Assembly (NCBI RefSeq): GCF_001913155.1
Contig: NZ_CP018760.1
Coordinates: forward strand, 2,294,001 to 2,358,000
Reading direction: 5' to 3'
DNA length: 64,000 bases
From: Maribacter hydrothermalis
GTDB taxonomy: Bacteria > Bacteroidota > Bacteroidia > Flavobacteriales > Flavobacteriaceae
In this document: one piece after another, positions 53,818-63,599 of the stretch
Layout: every line of letters begins with the position of its first letter
How positions within the stretch are numbered: the first letter of the stretch is position 1
Made by a program: the position numbers and the translations under genes
The notes under the pieces: generated by a model
Databases searched by the model: none
Told to the model about the DNA's origin: nothing
Seen by the model: the letters and a program-made list of their open reading frames with translations, nothing else

Positions 53818-55086
53818 TTAATCTAAAAAAGAATATGGTCCATATACGGCATCTCTAAATTGTTTGTGTAGGCCAATTTGATCATACGGGAAAAGTTGTA
53901 CAAAAAGAACAGCTGTTAACTTGTTTACAGGGTCAATCCAAAAAAGTGTGGAAGCTGCCCCGTCCCAATAAAATTCACCAACTACACCATTGTTTTCTTC
54001 GGGTGTTTTTGGTGGCGCAACCCTAACTGCAAAATCAATTCCGAACCCTACTTGCCCTTTAGTAGGTAACCAAGAGCGTTCTGTAACACTATCCGCCAAT
54101 TGATTTGTTGCCATAAGTTTTATAGTTTCGGGCTTTAAAATTTGTACAGAGTCTAGACTGCCTTCATGTACAAGCATTTGTGCAAAACGCATATAGTTAT
54201 CTAAAGTAGAAGTTAAACCGGACCCACCACGTGTTAAGGGCCAATGTTCAGTATAATTACTATATGTTATGGTGTCTTGTACTAATTCACCTTCCCCTTT
54301 TCTTATGTATAGTTTAGCAAAACGGTCTCTATCTTCCTTTGGAAGATAATATCTAGTTTCAGACATTTTTAACGGATCTAAGATGTTTTTTCTAACATAT
54401 TCACCATAAGGAACTCCTGAAATGCGCTCTACTAATAATGCCTGTACGTCTACACTTGGGCCATATTCCCATTGTGTGCCAGGTTGAAACCATAAGGGTA
54501 CTTGACTCATTTTCTCAGCCATTTGGGTTAAGGTATTTTCCCTGTTCATTGCATCTGCTTCTTTTAAGAGTGCACTAAGACCTTCGATATCTGTTCTATT
54601 TGGGAAACCTGCGGTATGACGGGTTATGTCTCGTATGGTCACCTCTCTTTTTAAGGGTTCTGTAATTACTTTTCCTTTAGAATCTACACCAGCATAAACT
54701 GTCATATTTTTAAATTCTGGAAGGTACATTGAAATTGGGTCGTCTAATTTAAATTTACCTTTGTCAAAAAGGGTCATTAATGCCGTGCCTGTAATAGGTT
54801 TGGTCATGGAATATATTTGTACTATAGTATTCCTATCCATTGGTTTATTTGAGCTTAGATCAGCATGGCCAAATGCATTGTAGTACACTTCATGGCCTTC
54901 TTCAAATACAAGTGCGGATACTCCCGCAATATTCCCAGAGGTTACAAAACTGTTTAATACCGAATCTATACGTGCTTTGGCAATAGAGGTTACAATTTTT
55001 GGAGTTTCAACTGACGCAGGTTTTGGGACGTCTTTACATGAGGTTGCAAATAATAGATATGCAAAAAAATAGTGTAGTTTTTTCAT
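53818..55086 (-). CDS. Lipoprotein serine hydrolase (class C beta-lactamase fold)
   Basis: 422 residues. Lipobox ATSC at Cys17, then a class C beta-lactamase-like domain with the SxxK motif S93-M-T-K96 (QIYSMTKPITG), the Tyr motif as YGPSVD and the conserved RGGSGLTSTLDNYMRFAQML. It is likely an esterase or peptidase rather than an antibiotic resistance enzyme. Paralog of the serine hydrolase at 35844, which has a Sec leader instead of a lipobox. Confidence 0.84.
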   Translation of the reverse strand: MKKLHYFFAYLLFATSCKDVPKPASVETPKIVTSIAKARIDSVLNSFVTSGNIAGVSALVFEEGHEVYYNAFGHADLSSNKPMDRNTIVQIYSMTKPITGTALMTLFDKGKFKLDDPISMYLPEFKNMTVYAGVDSKGKVITEPLKREVTIRDITRHTAGFPNRTDIEGLSALLKEADAMNRENTLTQMAEKMSQVPLWFQPGTQWEYGPSVDVQALLVERISGVPYGEYVRKNILDPLKMSETRYYLPKEDRDRFAKLYIRKGEGELVQDTITYSNYTEHWPLTRGGSGLTSTLDNYMRFAQMLVHEGSLDSVQILKPETIKLMATNQLADSVTERSWLPTKGQVGFGIDFAVRVAPPKTPEENNGVVGEFYWDGAASTLFWIDPVNKLTAVLFVQLFPYDQIGLHKQFRDAVYGPYSFLD

Positions 55087-55149
55087 GGTTTACTAGTTGA
55101 TATGGAGTAGGTTAAAAATACGAATTAAAATATTCTGGGATTTATTATT

Positions 55150-56163
55150 TTATACTATCAGCTGAAGGATTTCTTGCCAAATTTTGGTGTTTACCTGCAT
55201 GCCTTCTTTTTGAGATCTTGCTCTCGTAACTAGTGTTCGCTCTCCAGGATAGTATGTTTTGGTGCCTGCTTTTATGGGAGAGCAATCATGGGTGAATTGA
55301 ATAATTTCGTTTAATAAATTTTCTTGGAAATCAGTATCGGAATAGGTACTTGGATCTATACACATAAAAACTTGCGATAGTGCCGTTTCTGTTTTCTTAA
55401 GTCCTATTTTGTAGGTTGAATTTCCAGCAGATAATAAGGTTGCTAGCATGTCTAATACCATTGAAAGCGCTGAACCTTTCCAATAGCCCACTGGGAGTGC
55501 TCTACCGGAGTCCAATATAGCTTTTGGATTTTTACTCAAATTATTATTCCTATCCCATCCGCCATTAAAAGGTAGTTCTTCATTCTTTAAATCTAAACTT
55601 TGCATTTTTCCAAAAGAAAATTGTGAAAGTGCCATATCTAAAACTACATGCCCTTCTTTTCTAGGAATCGAGATGACCAACGGATTGTTTCCTATTCTAT
55701 TTTCTTTTCCTCCCCAAGCGGGCATATTAGGTATTGTATTAGTAAATAATATAGAAATACAGCCTTTTTCTGCTGCACGCCAGCCATAAGTGCCACCACG
55801 CATCCAATGATTCGTGTTTCTGAGAGCGACTAATCCCATGCCATTAGTTTTGGCTAAGTTTATTGCACGATCGGTGCATTTTAGTGCATTAAGGACTCCT
55901 GAGGCTAAATTGCCGTCCCATCTTTCCATGCAGCCCATAGATGCTATTGGTGTCGCTGTCTCATCTATTTTAATTAATCCTCTTTTGACGTAATCTATAA
56001 AGACGGGAACCCGGTTGATACCATGTGAAAAAATACCATCAATTGTACTTTCCGTATGTATTCTGGCTAGTATTTCTGCCTGTTCTTTTGTAAAGGAATA
56101 TTTTATAAATAAAGACTCCAATACGGTTTTCATTTCTTCTGATGAAATACTGATTTCGCTCAA
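55150..56163 (-). CDS. Ldh/YiaK-type NAD(P)-dependent oxidoreductase
   Basis: 337 residues of the malate/L-lactate dehydrogenase family that lacks a classic Rossmann fold. Landmarks: HTESTIDGIFSHGINRVP, LRNTNHWMRGGTYGWRAAEKG, IPNMPAWGGKENRIGNNPL and YWKGSALSMVLDMLATLLSAG. The His in SHGINR is the expected catalytic residue. Substrates in this family include malate, lactate, diketogulonate and ureidoglycolate. The neighbouring genes give no pathway. Confidence 0.85.
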   Translation of the reverse strand: MSEISISSEEMKTVLESLFIKYSFTKEQAEILARIHTESTIDGIFSHGINRVPVFIDYVKRGLIKIDETATPIASMGCMERWDGNLASGVLNALKCTDRAINLAKTNGMGLVALRNTNHWMRGGTYGWRAAEKGCISILFTNTIPNMPAWGGKENRIGNNPLVISIPRKEGHVVLDMALSQFSFGKMQSLDLKNEELPFNGGWDRNNNLSKNPKAILDSGRALPVGYWKGSALSMVLDMLATLLSAGNSTYKIGLKKTETALSQVFMCIDPSTYSDTDFQENLLNEIIQFTHDCSPIKAGTKTYYPGERTLVTRARSQKEGMQVNTKIWQEILQLIV

Positions 56164-56275
56164 AATGGACTATTTTAATTTGATTTCTTGCGTTAATATA
56201 CGTAAGATACTCACTTAGGTATAAGAAATCAAACTTGAAAATTGTTAAGGAAAGGTATGCTAAAGTGTATTGTCG

Positions 56276-56596
56276 TTAATGTACAAATCCAATAGCAGAA
56301 AAAACATGCTTCATAATGTCATTTTCTTTTTCATGAATATAACCATCTGAAATTGCTACCTCTTCTAGGATAATTGCAAGTTCAGACTTTTTTATTGGGG
56401 TCATATCACTTAAAATTCTAATACTTTGCTCAATATCAATAGTACGCGCTTGTACGATGAAGTTACTATCAAAATCAATGATATTCATTAATTTACTGAG
56501 GGTATTTATTTCTCCTTTATGTACTTCGCCATCGGCTATAATTACAGAATCGATTATATGAACCATTGCCAATTTTTCTGATAGCGTAAATTCCAT
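56276..56596 (-). CDS. TerB-like protein (paralog 3)
   Basis: 106 residues from the ATG at 56596, which lies directly after the mfd stop codon; an earlier ATG at 56605 is in the mfd coding sequence. MEFTLSEKLAMVHIIDSVIIADGEVHKGEINTLSKL and ILEEVAISDGYIHEKENDIMKH are near-copies of the corresponding parts of paralogs 1 and 2. Likely co-transcribed with mfd. Function unknown. Confidence 0.78.
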   Translation of the reverse strand: MEFTLSEKLAMVHIIDSVIIADGEVHKGEINTLSKLMNIIDFDSNFIVQARTIDIEQSIRILSDMTPIKKSELAIILEEVAISDGYIHEKENDIMKHVFSAIGFVH

Positions 56597-56597
56597 T

Positions 56598-59500
56598 TTA
56601 TACAATTGTTTTTTCTTTTATTTCAAATGGCTTTAAAGCCAAATATGCTCTATCTACTGATCTAATATTATCAAACACCAACAATAATCGTAAGCCGTTA
56701 CGAGTTTGCTTTTCTTTTATTTTACACTGTTGTGCATGTGACTGCACATATTGTAATACTCTTGTAAATGTAGAAGTTTGATAAAATGCCGATTGTTGGT
56801 CGCTTATAAAATACCCAATCATTTTACCTTGCTTCATAACAATCTTCTCTAGCCCAATGCTATTTGCTATCCATTTGATACGAACTGAATTCAATAGATC
56901 TTCAGCTTCATCTGGTAACTCACCAAAACGATCAACCAATTGCGACTCAAATTTTTGAAGCGCTTCTTCATTCTTTACTTGATTTAGATCTGTATATAAG
57001 GTTAGCCTTTCTGTTATATTATTTATGTAATCATCTGGAAACAGCAGTTCAAAGTCAGCATCTATCTGTGTTTCCTTAACAAAAATCTTTTCATGTTTGC
57101 CCTCAACTTCTTCATATAAATCTTTAAACTCATTTTCTTTAAGTTCGTCTATGGCTTCGGCCAAAATCTTTTGGTAGGTTTCAAATCCTATTTCATTTAT
57201 AAATCCGCTTTGTTCACCACCCAATAAATCTCCGGCTCCACGAATCTCCAAATCTTTCATAGCAATATTAAACCCGCTACCAAGTTCAGTAAATTGCTCT
57301 AGTGCTTCAATTCGTTTACGGGCATCGTTAGTCATTACTTCGTAAGGAGGAGTAATAAAATAACAAAACGCTTTTTTATTTCCACGACCAACACGTCCTC
57401 GCATTTGGTGCAAATCACTCAAACCAAAATTATTAGCGTTATTTATGAAAATGGTATTGGCATTGGTTACATCTAAGCCGCTTTCAACAATAGTTGTAGA
57501 GACTAAAACATCAAATTCGCTATTCATAAAACCTAGCATTAGCGATTCTAACTTTTTACCTTCCATTTGGCCATGACCTACCGCTACTTTTGCGTCTGGA
57601 ACAAGGCGCTGAATCATACCAGCTACCTCTTTTATATTTTCAATTCGGTTGTGAATAAAGAAAATTTGCCCGCCACGTTCTATTTCATAACTAATGGCAT
57701 CTCTTATAATTTCCTCATTAAAGCGTACAACCTGACTTTCTATTGGATACCTATTTGGCGGTGCGGTGGTAATGGTAGAAAGGTCTCGTGCAGCCATAAG
57801 GCTAAATTGTAAAGTTCGTGGAATTGGTGTTGCAGTTAGCGTAAGCACATCTACGTTTTCTTTGATAGATTTTAATTTATCCTTAACTGCAACTCCAAAT
57901 TTTTGTTCTTCATCCACAATTAAGAGACCTAAGTCTTTAAATTGTACTTTTTTATTTACCAGTTGATGCGTTCCAATAATTATATCAACTTTCCCAGCAG
58001 CTAACCGTTCAATAGTATCTTTTTTCTCCTTCGCGGTTCTAAACCTATTAAGGTAGTCTACGGTAACGGGCATATCTTTTAGTCGCTCTGTAAAAGTGCG
58101 ATGATGTTGAAAAGCTAAGATAGTTGTTGGCACCAATACGGCAACCTGTTTGCCATTGTCCACAGCTTTAAAGGCAGCACGTATGGCCACTTCTGTTTTA
58201 CCAAAGCCTACATCACCACAAATTAAACGGTCCATAGGCCGTTCACTTTCCATATCTCTTTTTACATCCTCTGTAGCAGTACTTTGATCTGGAGTATCTT
58301 CATAAATGAAAGATGCTTCCAACTCGTTCTGTAAATAACTATCAGGATTGTACTGATACCCTTTTTCTAGTCTTCGTTTAGCGTAGACTTTAATTAAGTT
58401 AAAGGCGATTTTCTTGACACGAGATTTGGTCTTGTCCTTAATTTTTTTCCAGGCTCCGGAGCCTAATTTGTAAATTTTCGGCGGGGCACCATCTTTGCCA
58501 TTAAATTTGGAAATTTTGTGGAGTGAATGTATGCTGACATAAAGAATATCTCTTTCGCCATACATTAGTTTAATGGCTTCCTGTTTTTTGCCTTCTACGT
58601 CTATCTTTTGAAGTCCGCCAAATTTTCCAATGCCATGATCTATATGGGTAACGTAATCTCCAATTTCTAGTTTATTTAATTCTTTTAATGTAATGGCCTG
58701 CTTTTTGGCATAACCATTCTTTAAATGGAATTTATGGTATCGTTCAAAAATTTGATGGTCCGTATAGCAAACTAATTTTTGATCATCATCTATAAAACCT
58801 TGAAACAGCGGAGACACTATAATTTGGTAGTGGACCTGTTGGTTTATCTCTTCAAAAATGTCATGAAAACGTTTGGCTTGTTGCTCACTGGCACAAAATA
58901 TATAATTGGTATACCCTTGGTCTTTATAAGTGTTTAAATTCTCAATTAATAGATCAAACTTCTTATTAAAAGAGGGTTGAGGTTTAGTGTGGAACTCAAC
59001 TAGGCTAGGAGCATTACGCTGAGCATCTTGACTTAATACGGTAAAACCAGATAGTTGCTGACAAAATTCTATGCCGCCCATAAATAGTTCTTCTGGCTCG
59101 GCATGTTTTATATCTTTAGATAATTTGGTAAATGCTTCTTTCGCCTTTTCAAAGAAATCGTCTAAACGGTCATACAATAAATCTGTATTTTTGGCGAAAA
59201 CCAATGTGTTAGATGCTATATAAGACAAAAAACTCTGTCTTTTTTCATTTAAAAACTTGTCGGCCATATTAGGCACTATAGTAATTGATTTCACCTTTTC
59301 CTTAGAAAGTTGTGTTTCCACATCAAAAGTTCTAATGCTTTCTATTTCATCTCCAAAAAACTCAACTCTATAAGGTTCGTCATGTGAAAACGAAAATACA
59401 TCAACAATACCTCCACGAACAGAAAATTCACCAGGTTCGGTTACAAAATCTACTCTTTTAAATTTATATTCAAATAAAATTTCATTTAAAAAATCTAACG

Positions 59501-59966
59501 AAAGTGTATCCCCTAATTTCATTTTTAGGGTATTCTTATCTAACTCTTTTCGGGTGACAACTTTTTCAAAAAGCGCATCTGGGTAGGTGACAATTACCAC
59601 AGGTTTTTTTCTGGAATTTATTCTGTTCAATACTTCGGCACGTAAAAGAACATTAGCATTGTCAGTTTCTTCTATTTGGTAAGGTCTTCTATAACTACCA
59701 GGGTAAAAGAGTACATGGTCTTCCCCGATAAGGCGCTCCAAGTCATTTAAATAATAGGCAGCTTCTTCTTTGTCATTGAAAATTGCCACGAAAGGTCGTT
59801 CTTCAGTTTTAAAAATGCTAGAAATTAAAAAGGATAACGATGATCCTACAAGCCCTTTTAATTGAATGTTTTTAGATTCTGTTTTTTCAGAATTAGCAAT
59901 AGTATTTTGCAGTTTCCCTATTTGAGGAGACTGATTGTACCGTTGTTGGATAGAAGAATGACTCAA
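56598..59966 (-). CDS. mfd: Transcription-repair coupling factor Mfd
   Basis: 1122 residues. Order: UvrB-like N-terminal domains, RNA-polymerase-interaction domain (LNKLEIGDYVTHIDHGIGKFGG), then SF2 translocase with ICGDVGFGKTEVAIRAAF (Walker A), LIVDEEQKFGVA (DEEQ box), TATPIPRTLQFSL and QMRGRVGRGNKKAFCYF, and the C-terminal TRCF domain with ERLTLYTDL. Mfd removes stalled RNA polymerase and recruits UvrA. The frame starts with TTG (MSHSSIQQRYNQSP), and no ATG occurs near the start. A TAnnTTTG box (TATATTTG) lies at 59990-59983, about 17 bp before it. Confidence 0.95.
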   Translation of the reverse strand: MSHSSIQQRYNQSPQIGKLQNTIANSEKTESKNIQLKGLVGSSLSFLISSIFKTEERPFVAIFNDKEEAAYYLNDLERLIGEDHVLFYPGSYRRPYQIEETDNANVLLRAEVLNRINSRKKPVVIVTYPDALFEKVVTRKELDKNTLKMKLGDTLSLDFLNEILFEYKFKRVDFVTEPGEFSVRGGIVDVFSFSHDEPYRVEFFGDEIESIRTFDVETQLSKEKVKSITIVPNMADKFLNEKRQSFLSYIASNTLVFAKNTDLLYDRLDDFFEKAKEAFTKLSKDIKHAEPEELFMGGIEFCQQLSGFTVLSQDAQRNAPSLVEFHTKPQPSFNKKFDLLIENLNTYKDQGYTNYIFCASEQQAKRFHDIFEEINQQVHYQIIVSPLFQGFIDDDQKLVCYTDHQIFERYHKFHLKNGYAKKQAITLKELNKLEIGDYVTHIDHGIGKFGGLQKIDVEGKKQEAIKLMYGERDILYVSIHSLHKISKFNGKDGAPPKIYKLGSGAWKKIKDKTKSRVKKIAFNLIKVYAKRRLEKGYQYNPDSYLQNELEASFIYEDTPDQSTATEDVKRDMESERPMDRLICGDVGFGKTEVAIRAAFKAVDNGKQVAVLVPTTILAFQHHRTFTERLKDMPVTVDYLNRFRTAKEKKDTIERLAAGKVDIIIGTHQLVNKKVQFKDLGLLIVDEEQKFGVAVKDKLKSIKENVDVLTLTATPIPRTLQFSLMAARDLSTITTAPPNRYPIESQVVRFNEEIIRDAISYEIERGGQIFFIHNRIENIKEVAGMIQRLVPDAKVAVGHGQMEGKKLESLMLGFMNSEFDVLVSTTIVESGLDVTNANTIFINNANNFGLSDLHQMRGRVGRGNKKAFCYFITPPYEVMTNDARKRIEALEQFTELGSGFNIAMKDLEIRGAGDLLGGEQSGFINEIGFETYQKILAEAIDELKENEFKDLYEEVEGKHEKIFVKETQIDADFELLFPDDYINNITERLTLYTDLNQVKNEEALQKFESQLVDRFGELPDEAEDLLNSVRIKWIANSIGLEKIVMKQGKMIGYFISDQQSAFYQTSTFTRVLQYVQSHAQQCKIKEKQTRNGLRLLLVFDNIRSVDRAYLALKPFEIKEKTIV

Positions 59967-59982
59967 CAGTTAAAAATTTGTG

Positions 59983-59990
59983 CAAATATA
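59983..59990 (-). promoter_or_regulatory. -7 promoter box TATATTTG for mfd
   Basis: TAnnTTTG element about 17 bp upstream of the mfd TTG start; no clear -33 TTG. Confidence 0.4.
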
Positions 59991-60035
59991 AGAATCAATT
60001 AGAAATGAAAAACCTCATTTTAAGGCTATTAAATC

Positions 60036-60170
60036 TTATACTTCGGAAATAAGATTAAAAGTGGAGCCAAATATAAAAATTATAGCATGCATTGTACCAA
60101 GTAACGAATTTAATACCTCGTAAATAAAGCGGTTATCTTTCTTTAATTTGTGGTTGAATAAGATGTTCAT
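60036..60170 (-). CDS. Small YrhK-like membrane peptide, doubtful
   Basis: A 44-codon ORF: MNILFNHKLKKDNRFIYEV followed by one hydrophobic helix (LLGTMHAIIFIFGSTFNLI). The basic start then Y-E-V-L-N and a membrane segment ending in GS resembles the first half of the YrhK fold, but it is half the usual length. It lies upstream of mfd on the same strand, within a 277-bp gap. It could be a real micro-protein, a truncated YrhK gene or chance. Confidence 0.35.
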   Translation of the reverse strand: MNILFNHKLKKDNRFIYEVLNSLLGTMHAIIFIFGSTFNLISEV

Positions 60171-60213
60171 AAACAAAGTTTTTGCTAAAGAAAACTATTG
60201 TCTTTAAAAAAAT

Positions 60214-60221
60214 TATATTTG
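60214..60221 (+). promoter_or_regulatory. -7 promoter box TATATTTG
   Basis: TAnnTTTG element 22 bp before the TerB-domain protein at 60244; no TTG at the normal -33 spacing. Confidence 0.4.
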
Positions 60222-60243
60222 TCTTATAATTAAAAAATAAGAT

Positions 60244-60666
60244 ATGTCTTTTGCAGATTTATATAGCAGTGCTGAGCACAGAAGAAATTTGGCTCATTTC
60301 GCCGCATTAGCAACGTTGGCTTCTATTGACGGGGAATTAAGTTCTGAAGAAAAAATATTATTAGACCGATTTGCCAGTAAGTTAGATATTACTAAGAGTG
60401 AATACGAAGAGGTTTTAAAAAAGGAAAATAAATATCCAATTGACTCAACACCAGACTCCGAAAAAAGATTAGAGCGCTTATATGATCTTTTTAGAATCAT
60501 ATATTCTGATCATGAAATTGATGATGAGGAGCGACTATTAATTAAGAAGTATGCAATAGGCTTAGGGTTTACAGGTGAACAAGCTGATAAAGTAATACAG
60601 CGTTCAATAGCTATTTTCGGAGGTAAAATAGACTTCGATGATTATCTATACTTAGTTAAACGCTAA
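60244..60666 (+). CDS. TerB-domain protein (paralog 4, longer)
   Basis: 140 residues, helical. Contains the TerB-type acidic motifs ASIDGELSSEEKILLDRFASKLDI and IIYSDHEIDDEERLLIKKYAIGLGF, each with an Asp/Glu cluster that may bind metal. Longer than the three 102-109-residue copies at 53-57 kb and less similar to them. Faces mfd divergently. Function unknown. Confidence 0.82.
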   Translation: MSFADLYSSAEHRRNLAHFAALATLASIDGELSSEEKILLDRFASKLDITKSEYEEVLKKENKYPIDSTPDSEKRLERLYDLFRIIYSDHEIDDEERLLIKKYAIGLGFTGEQADKVIQRSIAIFGGKIDFDDYLYLVKR

Positions 60667-60687
60667 GTAATTATTGAAATAGAATGG

Positions 60688-60715
60688 AAAAAGGGAGCAA
60701 ATTGCTCCCTTTTTT
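60688..60715. terminator. Bidirectional rho-independent terminator
   Basis: AAAAAGGGAGC pairs with GCTCCCTTTTTT around AAATT, between the converging TerB-domain gene and fbp. The last bases overlap the fbp stop codon. Confidence 0.85.
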
Positions 60716-61724
60716 AATGATACTTTTTTAAGAATTCTTGTAGTTTTTCAACCATGTTTCGGCTTCCACAGAAGAATGGAACACGTTGATGGAGCTCGGT
60801 AGGCTGTATATCCATAATTCTATTTTTACCGCCAATTGCTAGTCCGTTTGCTTGCTCTGCTAAAAAAGCCATTGGATTACACTCGTAAAGTAATCTTAAC
60901 TTACCGTTCATTGTTACACTGCTTTTTGGGTACATGTAAATACCACCTTTGATCATGTTTCTATGAAAATCGGAGACCAATGAACCAATGTATCTAGAGG
61001 TATAAGGTCTATCGCCTTCTTCCATTTGGCAATATTTAATGTAATCTTTTACACCTTGATTAAAGTGAACGTAATTACCTTCATTTACAGAATAAATATG
61101 TCCGTTTACAGGGAACTGCATGTTAGGGTGCGAAAGATAAAATGTGCCTAACGCAGGATTTAAGGTAAAACCATTTACACCATCGCCGGTTGTATAAACT
61201 AACATAGTAGAAGTGCCATACACAACATAGCCAGCAGCTACTTGTTTATTTCCTGGTTGCAAAAAATCTTCAATAGTTACTGGGGTGCCTACTGGTGTTA
61301 CACGACGGTAAATTGAGAAAATAGTTCCTACGGAAACGTTTACGTCGATGTTAGATGACCCATCTAAAGGGTCAATTAATACAACATATTTGTTTTGATG
61401 GTTATCATCATTACTATTTATACTAATAAAACTATCCTCTTCTTCAGAGGCAATACCACAAACAATTTCTCTGTTTTTTAAGGTTTGAATAAATTTCTCA
61501 TTCGCAAATAAATCTAATTTTTGTTGGTCTTCACCTTGTACATTGGTTTCGCCAACTCCTCCCAAAATATCTATTAACCCGGCTTTACTTACCTCGTGAT
61601 TAACAACTTTAGCAGCCAAACGAATAGCATTAATGAGTTTCGACAACTCTCCAGAAGAGTATTGAAAAGAATCTTGATTTTCAATAATAAACTCTCCAAG
61701 AGTTTGGTTTTTTTTAGATAACAT
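60714..61724 (-). CDS. fbp: Class I fructose-1,6-bisphosphatase
   Basis: 336 residues with the FBPase/inositol-phosphatase metal site: IASEEEDSF (about 97-105) and [28 protein letters not shown] (about 118-145). The [23 protein letters not shown] segment and the C-terminal [15 protein letters not shown] are class I features. It hydrolyses fructose-1,6-bisphosphate in gluconeogenesis. Start codon ATG is well placed before [11 protein letters not shown]. Confidence 0.94.
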   Translation of the reverse strand: MLSKKNQTLGEFIIENQDSFQYSSGELSKLINAIRLAAKVVNHEVSKAGLIDILGGVGETNVQGEDQQKLDLFANEKFIQTLKNREIVCGIASEEEDSFISINSNDDNHQNKYVVLIDPLDGSSNIDVNVSVGTIFSIYRRVTPVGTPVTIEDFLQPGNKQVAAGYVVYGTSTMLVYTTGDGVNGFTLNPALGTFYLSHPNMQFPVNGHIYSVNEGNYVHFNQGVKDYIKYCQMEEGDRPYTSRYIGSLVSDFHRNMIKGGIYMYPKSSVTMNGKLRLLYECNPMAFLAEQANGLAIGGKNRIMDIQPTELHQRVPFFCGSRNMVEKLQEFLKKYH

Positions 61725-61805
61725 GTTTTAGTTTATAGTTATATACAAATATCGGGTATTTTGTTAAACGTTCAATTTTGGTTTTAATTACATTTTGAAA
61801 ATTTA

Positions 61806-61813
61806 TAACTTTG
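61806..61813 (+). promoter_or_regulatory. -7 promoter box TAACTTTG
   Basis: TAnnTTTG element 19 bp before the acetyltransferase gene. A TTTG lies 25 bp upstream, longer than the ideal spacer. Confidence 0.4.
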
Positions 61814-61832
61814 TGTTTTATTTGTAACAATT

Positions 61833-62315
61833 ATGGACTATATAATTAGAACAGCCAAAAGAGAAGATATGAGGCAAGTGCTTCAGTTAATTCAGGAATT
61901 GGCCACTTTTGAAAAAGAAGAAAATGCGGTAGAAGTAAGTGTTGAGAACTTGCAAGAAGATGGGTTCGGTACACACAAATTATTTCATTGCTTCGTTGCA
62001 GAAAAGGAGACTAAAATTGTTGGGATGGCACTTGTTTATCCACGTTATTCTACTTGGAAAGGACCAGTTATTCATTTAGAAGATTTAATAGTTACTAAAG
62101 AAATGCGCGGTACAGGTTTAGGTACGGCATTATTAAATGAAGTAGTTAAATATGGTAATCATTTAAAAGTAAAAAGAATTAGTTGGGAAGTAATTGACTG
62201 GAACGAACCTGCAATTGGCTTTTATAAAAGTAAAGGTGCCCATGTAATGCGGGATTGGGACGTAGTGCAATTAGATGAACAGGGAATAAAAGATTATTTA
62301 AGTGCCATTGAATAA
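61833..62315 (+). CDS. SSAT-like GNAT acetyltransferase
   Basis: 160 residues. GNAT fold with the acetyl-CoA loop EMRGTGLGTALLNEV. Several segments follow spermidine/spermine acetyltransferase (SSAT): LQEDGFGTHKLFHCFVAE, HLEDLIV and DWNEPAIGFYKSKGA. Acetylation of a polyamine, diamine or thialysine is therefore likely. It could modify the homospermidine or putrescine expected from the operon at 2.3-6.0 kb, though the two are 56 kb apart. Followed by aspartate kinase after 36 bp. Confidence 0.84.
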   Translation: MDYIIRTAKREDMRQVLQLIQELATFEKEENAVEVSVENLQEDGFGTHKLFHCFVAEKETKIVGMALVYPRYSTWKGPVIHLEDLIVTKEMRGTGLGTALLNEVVKYGNHLKVKRISWEVIDWNEPAIGFYKSKGAHVMRDWDVVQLDEQGIKDYLSAIE

Positions 62316-62351
62316 TTAAAAGAAGAACATTAAAATATATATAATTAGAGT

Positions 62352-63599
62352 ATGAGGGTTTTTAAATTTGGGGGAGCATCGGTTAAGGATGCAGATGCAG
62401 TTAAGAATGTTGTAAAAGTTTTAAAAGAGGTAGGGTATGAAAATACCTTATTGGTTGTTTCGGCCATGGGTAAGACAACCAATGCAATGGAAGATATTAT
62501 AAATGCATATTTTAATAATAAGAAAGAAATACCAGCGAAGGTAAATGATATGGTAGATTATCATTTGAAAATAGTGTCTGAGCTATTTCCAAATGCGCAA
62601 CATGCTATTTATAAAGAAATTAAAGTTCTTGTTGATGAAATAAATGGATTTTTGGTTTGGAATAAATCGCCTAATTATAACTTTGTTTATGATCAAGTGG
62701 TTGGTTATGGAGAGTTAATTTCTACAACCATTATAAGTGCGTATTTTAAAGAAATAGGGATTAAAAACAATTGGTTAGATGTTCGTAACTATATTAAAAC
62801 CGATAGTAGTTATAGGGATACCACAGTAAACTGGGAACGTACTCAAGAGAATGTGACAAAAATCGATAAAAAGGTATTAAACATTACACAAGGGTTTTTA
62901 GGCAGTGATGATAATAACTTTACGACTACTTTAGGTAGAGAGGGTTCAGATTATACTGCGGCAATACTAGCCTATTGTTTAAATGCAGATTCTGTAACTA
63001 TCTGGAAAGATGTTCCCGGAGTTTTAAATGCCGATCCAAGATATTTTAACGAAACCCAATTGCTAAATAACATATCTTACAGGGAGGCAATTGAGTTAGC
63101 ATTTTACGGAGCTTCAGTAATTCACCCGAAAACTTTACAACCCTTACAACGTAAAGAAATTCCGTTACATGTAAAATCGTTTGTAAACCCTTCTAATAAT
63201 GGAACTACCGTTGGTAAGGGTATTGGCATAGAACCAAAAGTACCTTGTTTTATAGTTAAGAAAAATCAGGTTTTGATAAAATTGTCTACTCTTGATTTTT
63301 CATTTATAGTTGAAGATAGTATAAGCGAGCTTTTTAAGTTGTTTCATCAACACAAAATAAAGGTTGATCTAATACAGAATTCTGCCATTAGTTTTTCGGT
63401 TTGTATAGACAATAAATTTGGAGGATTAGAGGCTATGCTTCAACAATTAAAAAGTAAGTTTAAAGTCGCTTATCATGAAAATGTATCTCTTTATACAATT
63501 CGGCATTTTGATACTAAATCTTTAGAAAGCTTGCAGAATGGTAAAGAGTTGCTTTTGGAACAGCGAGGAACGGAAACAGTACAGCTTGTCGTAAAATAA
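62352..63599 (+). CDS. Aspartate kinase
   Basis: 415 residues. Kinase motifs: N-terminal KFGGASVKDADAV, LVVSAMGKTTNA, GREGSDYTAAILAYCLNADSVTIWKDVPGVLNADPR and the conserved IHPKTLQPLQ. The C-terminal 115 residues form an ACT-type regulatory region, which suggests feedback by lysine or threonine. It phosphorylates aspartate, the first step toward lysine, methionine and threonine. A monofunctional enzyme; no homoserine dehydrogenase is fused. Confidence 0.92.
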   Translation: MRVFKFGGASVKDADAVKNVVKVLKEVGYENTLLVVSAMGKTTNAMEDIINAYFNNKKEIPAKVNDMVDYHLKIVSELFPNAQHAIYKEIKVLVDEINGFLVWNKSPNYNFVYDQVVGYGELISTTIISAYFKEIGIKNNWLDVRNYIKTDSSYRDTTVNWERTQENVTKIDKKVLNITQGFLGSDDNNFTTTLGREGSDYTAAILAYCLNADSVTIWKDVPGVLNADPRYFNETQLLNNISYREAIELAFYGASVIHPKTLQPLQRKEIPLHVKSFVNPSNNGTTVGKGIGIEPKVPCFIVKKNQVLIKLSTLDFSFIVEDSISELFKLFHQHKIKVDLIQNSAISFSVCIDNKFGGLEAMLQQLKSKFKVAYHENVSLYTIRHFDTKSLESLQNGKELLLEQRGTETVQLVVK

